Part shown: positions 8,301-15,693 of the stretch, one piece after another
Layout of the letters: each line of letters opens with the position of its first letter
Position numbering within the stretch: the stretch's first letter is position 1
Assembly (NCBI RefSeq): GCF_018390645.1
Contig: NZ_JAHBGC010000024.1
Location: 1-35,380 of the forward strand
DNA: 35,380 nucleotides
Source of the DNA: Ancylobacter dichloromethanicus
GTDB lineage: Bacteria > Pseudomonadota > Alphaproteobacteria > Rhizobiales > Xanthobacteraceae
Direction of reading: 5' to 3'
The notes under the pieces: model-generated
Database searches by the model: none
Seen by the model: the letters and a program-made list of their open reading frames with translations, nothing else
What the model was told of the DNA's origin: nothing
Translations under genes and position numbers: made by a program

Positions 8301-9585
8301 GTGTGCCGAGGGCGGCCGCCACCTGCGGATCGGTGGCGGCCAGACCTTCCGCCGTTCCGTCGATGGAGAAGGCGAGGTCGCCGGAGGGGTCGGGGAGGGT
8401 GCGCAGCGTGGCGGCGAGCGTGCCGGCGCTGTAGCCTTGTCCCGTCAGTTGCGTGGCGGTGATTCGCGCGTCGACGGTCGGTGCGGGAAGCGGGCCCTTC
8501 AGCGTTCCGGCAAGGCCGAGGCGGTCCCAGCCAACGCCGGGCGCCAGTGCTGCGAAGCGGGCAGCCTCGCCGAGTGTCGCATCGAAGGTGAGGTCGGCAG
8601 TCTGGTCGGCGTCGAGGGTGCCGTTCAGCGCGGCCTGGAAGCCCGCGGCGTGGGCGGTGAAGTTTTCAATGGCGAGATTCTGTGCATCGTCGACCGTTGC
8701 TGAGCCGGCTATCTCGCTGCGGCCTTCGAAGAGCGGAGAAATGTTCGCCGGCAGAATATTGGCAATATCGGCATCGATGGCGAAGTTCAGCTTGTGCCCG
8801 TTGGCTACGGCGCGGATGCCGGCGGCGCCGCTCGCTTCAGCCTGGTCGCCGACGGTGACGCGCAGATGCCCGTCCCAGGCGTCGAGCGGACCAGCGCCCC
8901 TGAGCGACGCAGCGATTTCCGGTAGTCCGTCGAAGCCGGCGGCGCGTGCCATCAGTCCGCCGGCCGGCTCGCGGGCGGCGATGTCGAGGTCGAGGCGACC
9001 GGTGTCGGGTGCGTAGCCGGCCGAGCCGGTCAACGTGCCGGGCGCGTCGAGCCGCTCCAGCGCGAAGGTCGCCGACAGACCCTGCGCCAGCGAGGCGATG
9101 TCCGCCGAACCGTTCAGCGACAGGCGGGCGGCATGGTCGAGCACCGGCTCTTCCAGCACGATCTCGGGAATCGACAGGCGCTCCAGCCGCACCGGCAAGG
9201 CGAAGTTCGACCCCTCGGAATCGGTCGGCTCGGAGGGGGGCAGTTGCGGGCGGCGGTCGAGCGTGACACGCGTCGCGCCTAGATCCGTCACATCCACCCG
9301 GCCCGACAGCAGTGCCAGCGGCCGCCAGTCCAGCCGCGCACCCTCGATGCGGGCGAACGGACCCTGGGCGTCGGCGAGTTCGATGGTCTCGACGCTCACG
9401 TCGAAGGGCACGAAGCCGCCAAGGCCGCGAATGGCCACCGTCAGCCCGGGAGAGGAGGCGAGCGACGAGGCAAGGCTGGCGAGCATCGCCTTGCCCGGCG
9501 GCGTCTGCAGCGCGCCGAAAGCGGCCACGAGCAGCGCCAGCAGCGAGAGCAGGGCTATGCCCAGGATTTTGAGCGCGCTCCGCAT
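5323..9585 (-). CDS. tamB: Translocation and assembly module subunit TamB
   Basis: A very long protein of 1420 residues with an N-terminal signal anchor (about residues 5-25, LKILGIALLSLLALLVAAFG), a long run of repeated beta-strand segments with low sequence complexity (alternating A, G, D, T and L), and a C-terminal DUF490/TamB domain ending in VGIGAQWDY. Family members form a hydrophobic groove that spans the periplasm and carries lipids, or helps autotransporter assembly, with TamA. The frame is open 52 codons upstream inside tamA, but ATG at 9585 overlaps the tamA stop by one base (TGATG) and gives a proper signal anchor. Length and gene order are normal for alphaproteobacteria. Confidence 0.92.
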   Translation of the reverse strand: MRSALKILGIALLSLLALLVAAFGALQTPPGKAMLASLASSLASSPGLTVAIRGLGGFVPFDVSVETIELADAQGPFARIEGARLDWRPLALLSGRVDVTDLGATRVTLDRRPQLPPSEPTDSEGSNFALPVRLERLSIPEIVLEEPVLDHAARLSLNGSADIASLAQGLSATFALERLDAPGTLTGSAGYAPDTGRLDLDIAAREPAGGLMARAAGFDGLPEIAASLRGAGPLDAWDGHLRVTVGDQAEASGAAGIRAVANGHKLNFAIDADIANILPANISPLFEGRSEIAGSATVDDAQNLAIENFTAHAAGFQAALNGTLDADQTADLTFDATLGEAARFAALAPGVGWDRLGLAGTLKGPLPAPTVDARITATQLTGQGYSAGTLAATLRTLPDPSGDLAFSIDGTAEGLAATDPQVAAALGTQGRFSATGTLPPDGAAVLEAASAELAAMSARFAGHVDGRAIDGDLTVARLNLAAFSPLAGRPLAGMATLDARLSASTDLTRASADLKGNALGLETGIERLDALVGREMRIDGALARDGANALSVNNLKIDTEGVAATVNGRIAADLADLTATLTLDDLARIEPRLGGALQANAAFSGTLDALGVKATLQVPNGTAEGRPVRDLSLDITASDITGDLSGTAALTGDIGGRPARGNAALATEPDGTRRLSGLDLAIGSVTARGDLALDPAGLAAGRLTIVAGDLADIAALALTEMAGALNADITLSAADGRQNADVRASAEKISAFGQSIGSADINGSARDLLGVPLLNGSAELRALDLSGTAVETATLRADGNASGTDLTLEALAQGTSLRAAGRLEPRTDGARLRLDRLTAARPGLNAALTAPATFTLSGGTVAIDRLALSAGGGSATVSGTAGERLDLAVDLRALPLSLVSLAAPNVNLSGTLAGTARIGGTGAAPTGNYDLRITRLTNPDLASSGAGPFDIAANGTLGNGRAQLRATISGRNVQGFTVSGSVPLGAGEVDLALRGAIDLAIANPMLAATGARVTGIANVDATLRGTATAPRAGGTVRLSGGRFDDSVNGVALSNIEAVLTGTERSVTITSFRAATTNGGSITGRGNVALDPSAGYPGRIELDLANAALVNSDLMRLVAEGRLGIEGAFLNGPRLTGRLVLRALDINVPDRFPGGVQDLDVRHVNASAAFKRKSPTVQRQQEPSGPARNGIDLDLTLSAPSNNVFVRGLGIEAQLGGELKLSGTTRAPVTLGGFQLRRGSFDFGGRRLTFTRGNITFTGTTDPELDFIAETTSTDITARVLVSGPASRPVISFSSTPTLPQDEVISRLLFGRSAGSLNGGQAIQLAQTVAQFSGGASALENVRRSLGVDSLELGADAEGTGGQVGLGRRLNDNIYLGVRQGTSAGSSRVTVDVDVTKNIRLQGATGADGAAEVGIGAQWDY

Positions 9586-11585
9586 CAGAAGGCCTGTCCC
9601 AGACTGACATAGACGCCGAAATCGCCGTCGTCCGGCCCCGGATTGAGCGGGAAGGCGAGATCGACCCGCAATGGACCAATGGATGTATAGTAGCGTAGGC
9701 CCACGCCGGCCGAATATTTCATTCCGTCGAAGTCCGGCCATTCCGAGGCAAAGGCCGAGCCCATGTCGACGAACGGCACAATGCCGATCGTGTCGGTGAC
9801 CCGCACCCGCGCTTCGAGCGAGGCCTCGAAGAAGCTGCGCCCGCCGATGATGATGCCGTCCTCGTTGCGCGGGCTGGCGGACTGGTAGTCATAGCCGCGC
9901 AGCGAGCCGCCACCGCCGACATAGAAGCGCCGTTGCGGCGGCACGTCGTAGAGCCCGGCGCCGATGATGCTGCCAGCCGCCAGCCTTCCGGCGAGAATGA
10001 AGCGCTTGTTCTCGTCGAAGGCGTGATAGGTCGATACGGAGCCGTTGAACAGGGTTGGTCCGGCGCCGGCATCGCCGAGATAGGCGAAGGGCTCGACCGT
10101 CGCCGACACGCGCCAGCCGCGCGAGGGATCGAGCCTGCTGTCCGTATTGTCGTAGGTCAGCTCGAACGGGACGCCGATGATGCCGTAGTCGCGCGTGTCC
10201 GTGCTGTCCTCCACCTGGGACTGTTCAAGGTCCAGGCTGACCTGCAGCTTCAGATCGTCGCTGAAGCGGTGACGAACGCCGACCAGCAGCGTGGCCGCCT
10301 CGCGCACATAGGCGTTGGTCACCTCGCGCAGAATGGCGGCCTCGGCCACGAGGTCGTTGCGCGCGGTGTAGATGCCGGGCTTCACGAAGGTCGCGGCGAA
10401 TTTGTAGCCGAACGGATCGGCGCTGGGCACCGCCTCGGATTTCTCGCCGAACCAGGAGGCCTGGGCGTCGAGCCGCAGAGTCTCGCCGCCGCCGAAAAGG
10501 TTGCGATGGCCCCAATAGGCATTGAGGGCCGACCCGTCGGTGGAGGAATAGGTGGCGCTGAAGCCGACATAGCGCGGCTTGCGGGGCGAGACCTCAATGG
10601 TGATCGGCAGGCTGCCATCGGAGTCGAGCCTGTCGGCCTCGCGGATGCGGACGCTGGCGATGGCCTCATATTCGAGCAGCCGTCGACGCAGCCGGTCGAG
10701 CGTCTGTGGCGAATAGGGCGTGCCGGGCGCGATGTCGATGCGTTCCTCGATGAAACCCGGGGTAAGGAAGTCGGCTCCGGTCACTGTGAAGCGGCCGAAG
10801 GTGGCAACCGGACCGGGCGACACCAGGAAGGTAACGTCGACCGTCTTCTTCACATGGTCGGCCACGACCTCCTTATCGACGATGCGGGCGAAGGGGTGGG
10901 CTGCGGCGCGCCAGTGATCGACGATGATCCCCTCGGCGCGGACGATGGAGGTGGCAAGGGCAGGCTCGCCGGGGATCAGCCGGAGTTGGGCAAGGCTCGG
11001 TGCGTCCGTCAGCGGGCGGCGGGTCCTGGCGTCGACGAGGTTCACGCGGCCAAAATGGAACTGGTCCCCGGCCTGGACATCCACCTGGACCGGCACGGGA
11101 CCGCGTGCGCGCGCGGCTTCGACCCTCTCGAAAATGTCGGGGGCGTCCGGCGGGGAGCCGGCGAGGCGGATGCGGATGATGCCCCCATAATAGCCGGCGG
11201 AATAGAGAGCAGCATTGATGTCGCGTCGGTCTGCCAGCGCGCGCCGCACCAGCCCGGCGGCGCCGGAAGGCGGGCGATCGCTCAGCCGCTCGAGGTTGGA
11301 GGCCGCCTTGACCCTGTCGGCCAGAGCGCTGTCGCTGCCTTTGACGTCGAAGGTCACTGTATAAGGCGTGGCGTCCGGGGCCGGCGGCGCCGCATTCATC
11401 GGCTTGGGGCTGAACAGGTTCACCAGCGGGCCGAACAGGCCGCCCTGCGTGCCGTCCTGCGAGGCGTCGTCATTGTTGCCACCGAGCAACTGGGCGGAGG
11501 CCGGCCCGGAGAGCGCGAGCAGCGACAGCACGCCGCACAGGACGAGCGCAAGCCAAAGGTACCCCTTCTGCCTTCCGCCAGCCAA
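9585..11585 (-). CDS. tamA: Outer-membrane translocation module subunit TamA (Omp85/BamA family)
   Basis: A 666-residue Omp85 protein. It has a signal peptide (hydrophobic 9-26, likely cut after ASA at about 31), a spacer, POTRA-type domains (roughly 60-330) and a 16-strand barrel ending in the outer-membrane signature phenylalanine (LGQAF). The barrel carries the GGGGSLRGYDYQS loop, equivalent to the conserved L6 (V/I)RGF/Y motif. The start codon is TTG at 11585: no ATG or GTG downstream would keep the basic N-region RQK, and a strong GGGGGAGGGAG ribosome site sits just upstream. It partners with TamB, encoded next with a one-base overlap. A weak start codon may hold down synthesis; that is inference. 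Confidence 0.92.
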   Translation of the reverse strand: MAGGRQKGYLWLALVLCGVLSLLALSGPASAQLLGGNNDDASQDGTQGGLFGPLVNLFSPKPMNAAPPAPDATPYTVTFDVKGSDSALADRVKAASNLERLSDRPPSGAAGLVRRALADRRDINAALYSAGYYGGIIRIRLAGSPPDAPDIFERVEAARARGPVPVQVDVQAGDQFHFGRVNLVDARTRRPLTDAPSLAQLRLIPGEPALATSIVRAEGIIVDHWRAAAHPFARIVDKEVVADHVKKTVDVTFLVSPGPVATFGRFTVTGADFLTPGFIEERIDIAPGTPYSPQTLDRLRRRLLEYEAIASVRIREADRLDSDGSLPITIEVSPRKPRYVGFSATYSSTDGSALNAYWGHRNLFGGGETLRLDAQASWFGEKSEAVPSADPFGYKFAATFVKPGIYTARNDLVAEAAILREVTNAYVREAATLLVGVRHRFSDDLKLQVSLDLEQSQVEDSTDTRDYGIIGVPFELTYDNTDSRLDPSRGWRVSATVEPFAYLGDAGAGPTLFNGSVSTYHAFDENKRFILAGRLAAGSIIGAGLYDVPPQRRFYVGGGGSLRGYDYQSASPRNEDGIIIGGRSFFEASLEARVRVTDTIGIVPFVDMGSAFASEWPDFDGMKYSAGVGLRYYTSIGPLRVDLAFPLNPGPDDGDFGVYVSLGQAF

Positions 11586-12225
11586 TCCGCTCCCTCCCCC
11601 GCGTCAACCATCAAGTGCCACCGGCGTGTGGCGATTCCCCCAAGGCCGCGAAGCTAACGTCACGACAATGAAAATTGGCTTTCCAAGAGAGAGCCTCCCC
11701 CTGATTGCCGCGCGGAGCTATGAAGCGTCAACCTCGCTGGCGAAATAATGCAAATTTCGTCTTCCCTGATGGTCGCTGCGCGGCCTGTCCGCCGGAAGCG
11801 GCGCGGCGATCGCCTTTCCCCGTCGGGGGCGGCGGCGCCGGAGCGTTCTCTCTCGGTTTCACACCCTGTTCAGCCGGATGGTCCGCCGTTCCTCTGCGCA
11901 TGGCAGGGCGGGCGAGACCGACCCCGTCTGGGGAAAGCCCAGCCTGCGGGGCGGCCTCTGCCGGGCACGGCAGGGAGCGCGACCTGCCCGGACCGCCGGC
12001 CGAGGTGAGTGACGGGCGCGCATGATCGGGCCGGTGATCGCCCGCCATGGCGACGGTGTGTTCGGCTGCCCCTTGCTCGACGCCTCGGTCCGCAGGCACG
12101 CGCGACAGGCGCTGCCGGATGGCCTCGAGCTCCTTCCAGGAAACGCATTCCAGGACCCACGTTCCAAGAAGCGCGTTCCCAGCTTGCGAGGAACCGGCCG
12201 CCGCCCTGCTCCGACGCCGATGGGG
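11586..12225. other. 640-bp spacer between tamA and the parA-like gene
   Basis: The spacer is GC-rich and every reading frame in it has the composition of non-coding DNA (runs of R, P, G and A, and no family match recognised). It should hold the tamA promoter, since tamA reads leftward from 11585 and the parA-like gene ends at 12226. The only structure I see is a set of degenerate 14-bp direct repeats at 12134-12189. I looked for tRNA, RNase P, tmRNA and SRP RNA signatures and saw none. Confidence 0.5.
12134..12189. repeat. Four degenerate 14-bp direct repeats
   Basis: Four consecutive units, each beginning TTCC(A/C)(A/G)G, start at 12134, 12148, 12162 and 12176, an exact 14-bp spacing. The first two share TTCCAGG; the third has TTCCAAG and the fourth TTCCCAG. 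The second half of each unit is more variable but often ends in (A/G)CGC(A/G) or CACG. The array lies 37 bases downstream of the stop of the orphan ParA ATPase gene. Confidence 0.55.
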
Positions 12226-12882
12226 TCAGTCGCCCAGGCTTCGGCGGAATTCAGCGGCGAGCGCCTCGACTTCGTGAGCGCCCTTGGAGCCCGGAACGGT
12301 CTCCAGCAGGGTGAGTCCCTTCCCCATGCTGGCGGCGTAGCCGACCCGATTGCCGAGGCGGGTCTGCGCGGCGGGATGGCCGAGGGCCATGATGGCGGCG
12401 CCGATCTCCTGCGTGAGCGCCGCACGGGATTGAGCGCGGTTGATGACGAGGAGGGATGCCGTGCCCTCCTTGGCGATCATGTCGAGCGTCGGCTGGGTGG
12501 CCCACAGGTCGATGGGCGTCGGCTGGACCGGGACGGCGACGAGATGGGCGGCTTCGATGGCCGGACGCGACTCGACGTCGGATTTGGGCGGGGTATCGAT
12601 CACCACGAAGCTGTAGTCGCGGACAAGGCTGCGGGCCTCCCGGCGCGCGCCCCAGCCGGAGGCGGTGCGGAAGGTCAGCCCGGTACCATCCTCGCCCAAG
12701 GTCGTTTCACGCGCCTCGAACCACTCGCCCAGGCTGCCCTGGGGATCGCAATCGAGAAGCGCGACCCGAACCTTGCCTCCCGGGACGCTATGTTGCGCCA
12801 GGGCAACAGCCAGATGGGCCGCCAGGGTCGTCTTGCCCGAGCCACCCTTCTGCTGAGCAACAGTGATAATTTTGCCACTCAA
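12226..12882 (-). CDS. Orphan ParA/MinD-family ATPase
   Basis: A 218-residue P-loop ATPase with the deviant Walker A K-G-G-S-G-K-T (12-18), whose first lysine marks ParA/MinD dimers. The switch-like D44-C-D46-P-Q-G and the Walker B region VVIDTPP are also present. It has no N-terminal helix-turn-helix domain and no C-terminal amphipathic helix like MinD, and no parB partner is visible, so it is a stand-alone ParA. Members of this kind position chromosomal or protein cargos over the nucleoid; the AQQKGGSGKTT and PTPIDLWAT signatures fit such orphans. The cargo is unknown. It is transcribed in the same direction as the upstream L,D-transpeptidase, 120 bases away. A nearby 14-bp repeat array is noted separately. 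Confidence 0.8.
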   Translation of the reverse strand: MSGKIITVAQQKGGSGKTTLAAHLAVALAQHSVPGGKVRVALLDCDPQGSLGEWFEARETTLGEDGTGLTFRTASGWGARREARSLVRDYSFVVIDTPPKSDVESRPAIEAAHLVAVPVQPTPIDLWATQPTLDMIAKEGTASLLVINRAQSRAALTQEIGAAIMALGHPAAQTRLGNRVGYAASMGKGLTLLETVPGSKGAHEVEALAAEFRRSLGD

Positions 12883-13005
12883 TGTCGTCTCGCCCTTCCA
12901 AAGCCGACTCTGAACTGTTGCGCGAAAATCACTTGCGCCCGGTGTCGCCGCGCCGCCTCAGCGACTTCAATCCCAGATTGCAGGCACGGGGCGGGGCGAC
13001 GATGG

Positions 13006-13704
13006 TCAGACGCCGGCCCCGCTCCCCAATACGACGACCTTGGTTCCCACCTTGACCCGACCGTAAAGGTCGATCGCGTCCTGATTGATCATGCGGATGC
13101 AGCCCGAGGAGACGTTGGTGCCGATTGTGTGCGGCTCAAGCGTCCCGTGGATGCGGTAGAGCGTGTCCTTGCCGTTCTGCCACAGATACATCGCCCTGGC
13201 GCCAAGCGGGTTCGACAGCCCGCCCGCCACGCCCTCGCCGCTCTGGAGCTCGGTGAGCTGGGGTTTGATGTCGGGCCGGCGCGCGATCATTTCCTTCGGG
13301 GGGTACCAGTCGGGCCATTCCTGCTTGGAATTAATGGTCGCCGCTCCGGACCAGCCAAATCCTTCCTTGCCGACCCCGACCCCATAGCGCATCGCCGTGC
13401 CGCCCGGCTGGACGAAATAGAGGAAATGGGCCCTGGGATCGATGACCACCGTGCCTGGCGGATAGCTCGATCCAAAGGGGACTTCGCGCCTCAGATAGAT
13501 CGGGTCGATCTCCGAGGTGTCGACGGCGGCGATAGGAAACTTATCCGCTACCGGACCGTAGATCCCCGTAGGCGCATAAGCGGTCACCGACGGCATTGAG
13601 GCAAGGGGAGCGGGCGCCGACGTGCCGCGCTTGCAGCCGGCGAGTGCCACCCCAATCCCGGCGACGGCAAGCCCAAGCGCGCCCCGACGATCAAATACCA
13701 GCAT
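13006..13704 (-). CDS. L,D-transpeptidase lipoprotein (YkuD domain)
   Basis: A 232-residue exported protein. The N-terminus has a twin arginine (RR at 6-7), a hydrophobic stretch and a lipobox L-A-G-C24, so it is probably a lipoprotein. The YkuD catalytic domain (about 85-227) has H186-G-T and the motif S-S-G-C202-I-R-M, the catalytic cysteine of L,D-transpeptidases. These enzymes make 3-3 peptidoglycan cross-links or attach proteins to the cell wall in the periplasm. Rhizobiales encode many paralogues and the sequence does not tell which reaction this one performs. The gene faces away from the AT-rich stretch upstream, where the G+C content drops sharply. Confidence 0.88.
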   Translation of the reverse strand: MLVFDRRGALGLAVAGIGVALAGCKRGTSAPAPLASMPSVTAYAPTGIYGPVADKFPIAAVDTSEIDPIYLRREVPFGSSYPPGTVVIDPRAHFLYFVQPGGTAMRYGVGVGKEGFGWSGAATINSKQEWPDWYPPKEMIARRPDIKPQLTELQSGEGVAGGLSNPLGARAMYLWQNGKDTLYRIHGTLEPHTIGTNVSSGCIRMINQDAIDLYGRVKVGTKVVVLGSGAGV

Positions 13705-13773
13705 GATGCAACCCCATTTCTCTCGTTCTCAAAAGCTTAATGCAATCTTGGTAAACAAGTAGTTGCCGAGCGC

Positions 13774-13983
13774 GTGAAGGGCGGGGCAAGACGGGCTGGA
13801 GTTCCGATCGTAACGATTCGCAGTGGCGACCAAACGACACTGTATGTCCCTGTTTTTTCGAGCCGTCACGAGGAAAAGGAACTTTGCATTACCTTAGTTT
13901 CTATATGCAGTAGTGCCCAAGGTGTCTCTCACTGGGTCTTTCCGGAGGGCCATAAGGGCATCTATACGATATCAAAAAAGTAA
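13774..13983 (+). CDS. Possible 69-residue hypothetical protein
   Basis: This frame starts with GTG and ends in TAA. Its amino-acid make-up is balanced (VPIVTIRSGDQTTLYVPVF, then SHWVFPEGHKGIYTISKK) and includes aromatic and hydrophobic residues in a beta-like alternation, unlike the arginine-rich shadows elsewhere. It has no clear ribosome site and I recognise no family. It lies in the AT-rich mosaic stretch. It may be a real small gene, the remnant of a longer one, or chance. Confidence 0.22.
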   Translation: MKGGARRAGVPIVTIRSGDQTTLYVPVFSSRHEEKELCITLVSICSSAQGVSHWVFPEGHKGIYTISKK

Positions 13984-14620
13984 AATAAATCAAACGCATA
14001 TCTACAAAAATTAATACCAGACATACGCCGATTCCATCGTCGGTGAAATTAACACACACGTCTGATATTTCATCTCTGTGCCCGATGACGCCTAGCTTAC
14101 TGGTGCCATATTAGGGTATCCAGATAGTGCCAGGCGATGGATGTGGTTCGAATTCAGGCCGGTGACGCCCAGCGGGCGTTTTGAGTGCAGGTCGCGAGGG
14201 CGGAATGATGGGTTGTTCTTCCCGGGCGGGCGGAGGCAAATCGGCCGGACTCACCAGTAAGGCGTTTTTTCAAATGTACTGGTATAGTTATGAAAGGTAG
14301 GGTTTGCGAAGCAGCTGGAGGTAAAATCGCCAACAGAGACGTTCTCGGCGATTCATGGCGAGTCTGGTGTTTGAAAAGATCATTATAATCAATAAATTGA
14401 TGAGCTATTCTAATTAGCGACATGAAGCTCGGTTCAGAGGCTCAAGCGCGAGGGTAAACAATAATACACTTATTAGGAAATTATAGGTAGACGGGGATCT
14501 GGCGGCGCTCAACGTCGACCATCAGAAGGCGACTGGTTGGCGCGGATCCGACACAAGCTCGACGGGCGTCACGTCGCGGTCCCGATTTCGGCAAAAGAAT
14601 TTTAACACTGATGTAGTTAT

Positions 14621-14636
14621 GTTAGCTCCTGTTAGC
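14621..14636 (+). promoter_or_regulatory. Direct repeat GTTAGC, one helical turn apart (possible operator)
   Basis: GTTAGC occurs at 14621-14626 and again at 14631-14636, exactly 10 bases apart, in the 34 bases before the start of the antitoxin-like gene. The AT-rich context (aattttaacactgatgtag) could hold the promoter. Autorepressed toxin-antitoxin operons usually keep their operator here, so this is a candidate site; it is inference. Confidence 0.3.
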
Positions 14637-14654
14637 GAAAATGGGGAGCTGCTG

Positions 14655-15188
14655 ATGTCAAAATACAGCGCCTTGACGACCTTTCTTTCCAGCCGAACTC
14701 AACCAAGAATATCCATGTCGTTCGAGGACATAGAGAGGATTGTTGGCGCACGACTTCCACAGTCCGCGTTCAACCATCGGGCATGGTGGAGCAACAATCC
14801 AACCAACAGTGTCATGACGCGGGCCTGGCTCGCGGCAGGCTTCCGTTCCGAAGAAGTCGACATGCCCGGACGTAAGCTGGTGTTCAGCCGGCATCTGCCG
14901 AATCCCACGGTCGGGCCGGGGGGGCGAGTCGCTCCGGCGTCGACGGGATCGCCGTTGGCCGGGCTGTTCGGGGGGCTGAAGGGGACGGTGCACATCGAGC
15001 CCGGAACCGACCTGACCCTGCCCAGCACCGCGCCAATTTACCTGTACGAGAGTGCTGACGCCGATCTCGTCCAGGGCGAGCCGGAGCTGCCGGCAGCGGC
15101 CTGGCCGTCTTTGTCGCCGGCCGCGCCGTCCACGACACATCAGGAATATAGTCCGAAGTCCGAACCGGGTGGGCCGGAGGAGGATTGA
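14655..15188 (+). CDS. DUF7662-type domain fused to an antitoxin-like C-terminus
   Basis: A 177-residue protein. Residues 1-80 (MSKYSALTTFLSS, FEDIERIVGARLPQSA, HRAWWSNN, AWLAAGF, VFSR) match the pattern I know for DUF7662, a small domain of unknown function with a paired tryptophan (W44-W45). Residues 101-121 (from LAGLFGGLKGTVHIEPG to TDLT) resemble the C-terminal segment of alphaproteobacterial antitoxins that sit before PIN toxins (G-x-x-K-G-T-V-x-I-x-P-G-x-D-L-T). A Pro/Ser/Glu-rich tail follows. ATG at 14655 has GGGAG about 8 bases upstream and gives the DUF its normal N-terminus. The stop is one base before the start of the toxin gene. Codons of the first domain are clearly less GC-rich than those after about residue 83, suggesting a fusion of parts of different origin. 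The antitoxin role is inferred from position and the short motif. Confidence 0.7.
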   Translation: MSKYSALTTFLSSRTQPRISMSFEDIERIVGARLPQSAFNHRAWWSNNPTNSVMTRAWLAAGFRSEEVDMPGRKLVFSRHLPNPTVGPGGRVAPASTGSPLAGLFGGLKGTVHIEPGTDLTLPSTAPIYLYESADADLVQGEPELPAAAWPSLSPAAPSTTHQEYSPKSEPGGPEED

Positions 15189-15189
15189 G

Positions 15190-15606
15190 ATGGGAATGCC
15201 GCTTCTTCTCGACACATGCGCCGCGCTGTGGATCGCGCAGGGGGCCCCGATCTCGGATGAGGCGCGGGGCACGCTGATCGAGGCACGGCTGCGCGGGGCG
15301 CCGATTTCGGTCTCGCCAATGTCGGCCTGGGAGCTTGGGCGGCTGGTGGAGCAGGGCCGCGTGCGGCTGGCCATGGAGCCGGCCAAATGGTTTGCGGCTC
15401 TCGCCGCCCTGCCGGGCATGAGCGTGGCGGCGATGACGCCGGACACACTGATCGCGTCGTCATTTCTGCCGGGTGTGGCCCCGCTCGATCCGGTCGACAG
15501 GGTGCTGATCGCCACCGCTCGCGACCATGGCTACAGGCTGATGACGCGGGACCGGGTCATGCTCGACTATGCCGAGACGGGATATCTGCAGGCCATCGCC
15601 TGCTGA
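15190..15606 (+). CDS. vapC: PIN-domain toxin of the VapC family
   Basis: A 138-residue PIN domain, a Mg-dependent ribonuclease fold. The acidic site is visible as D8 (LLLDTCAALW), E48 (SPMSAWELG), D103 (DPVDRVLIATA) and D121 (LMTRDRVML), the complete VapC set. Such toxins cut tRNA or rRNA and are held inactive by the antitoxin encoded just upstream. The ATG at 15190 is one base after the upstream stop, and a strong GGAGGAGG ribosome site at 15176-15183 lies within the antitoxin tail, so the two genes are coupled. No catalytic residue is missing, so the toxin looks active. The target RNA cannot be read from the sequence. Confidence 0.88.
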   Translation: MGMPLLLDTCAALWIAQGAPISDEARGTLIEARLRGAPISVSPMSAWELGRLVEQGRVRLAMEPAKWFAALAALPGMSVAAMTPDTLIASSFLPGVAPLDPVDRVLIATARDHGYRLMTRDRVMLDYAETGYLQAIAC

Positions 15607-15658
15607 AAGAAACCGTCGCGCAATTGTATTTAAGCACCGTACCGGGTCCAGCCGAGAG

Positions 15659-15688
15659 CGGGCCCGGCAAGGCGATATGCCGGGCCCG
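15659..15688. terminator. Bidirectional hairpin between vapC and flavin reductase
   Basis: A perfect 11-bp inverted repeat (cgggcccggca at 15659-15669 and tgccgggcccg at 15678-15688) encloses an 8-base loop. It lies between two convergent stop codons and just reaches the 3' end of the flavin reductase gene. There is no U-tract on either strand. Confidence 0.55.
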
Positions 15689-15693
15689 TCGCC

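Larger units (their letters stand above)
13705..14654. other. 950-bp mosaic AT-rich stretch (probable island edge)
   Basis: Base composition changes in blocks: AT-rich at about 13980-14060, 14270-14480 and 14590-14645, and GC-rich in between (14140-14260 and 14490-14580). This is unlike any other spacer of the window. I recognise no gene family. One short frame at 13774-13983 is listed apart. The leftward frame at 14154-14423 starts plausibly (MSLIRIAHQFIDYNDLF) but turns into low-quality sequence and has no ribosome site. The stretch may be decayed foreign DNA brought in with the toxin-antitoxin pair that follows. Confidence 0.5.

Noticed and set aside
12022..13599. A 525-residue rightward frame opposite the parA-like and L,D-transpeptidase genes
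   Set aside because: It is an antisense shadow. Both opposite genes have complete active-site motifs.
14641..14655. A four-codon mini-frame (MGSC) whose stop overlaps the antitoxin start
   Set aside because: It shares the ribosome site of the real start and has no ribosome site of its own. It is a chance ATG.
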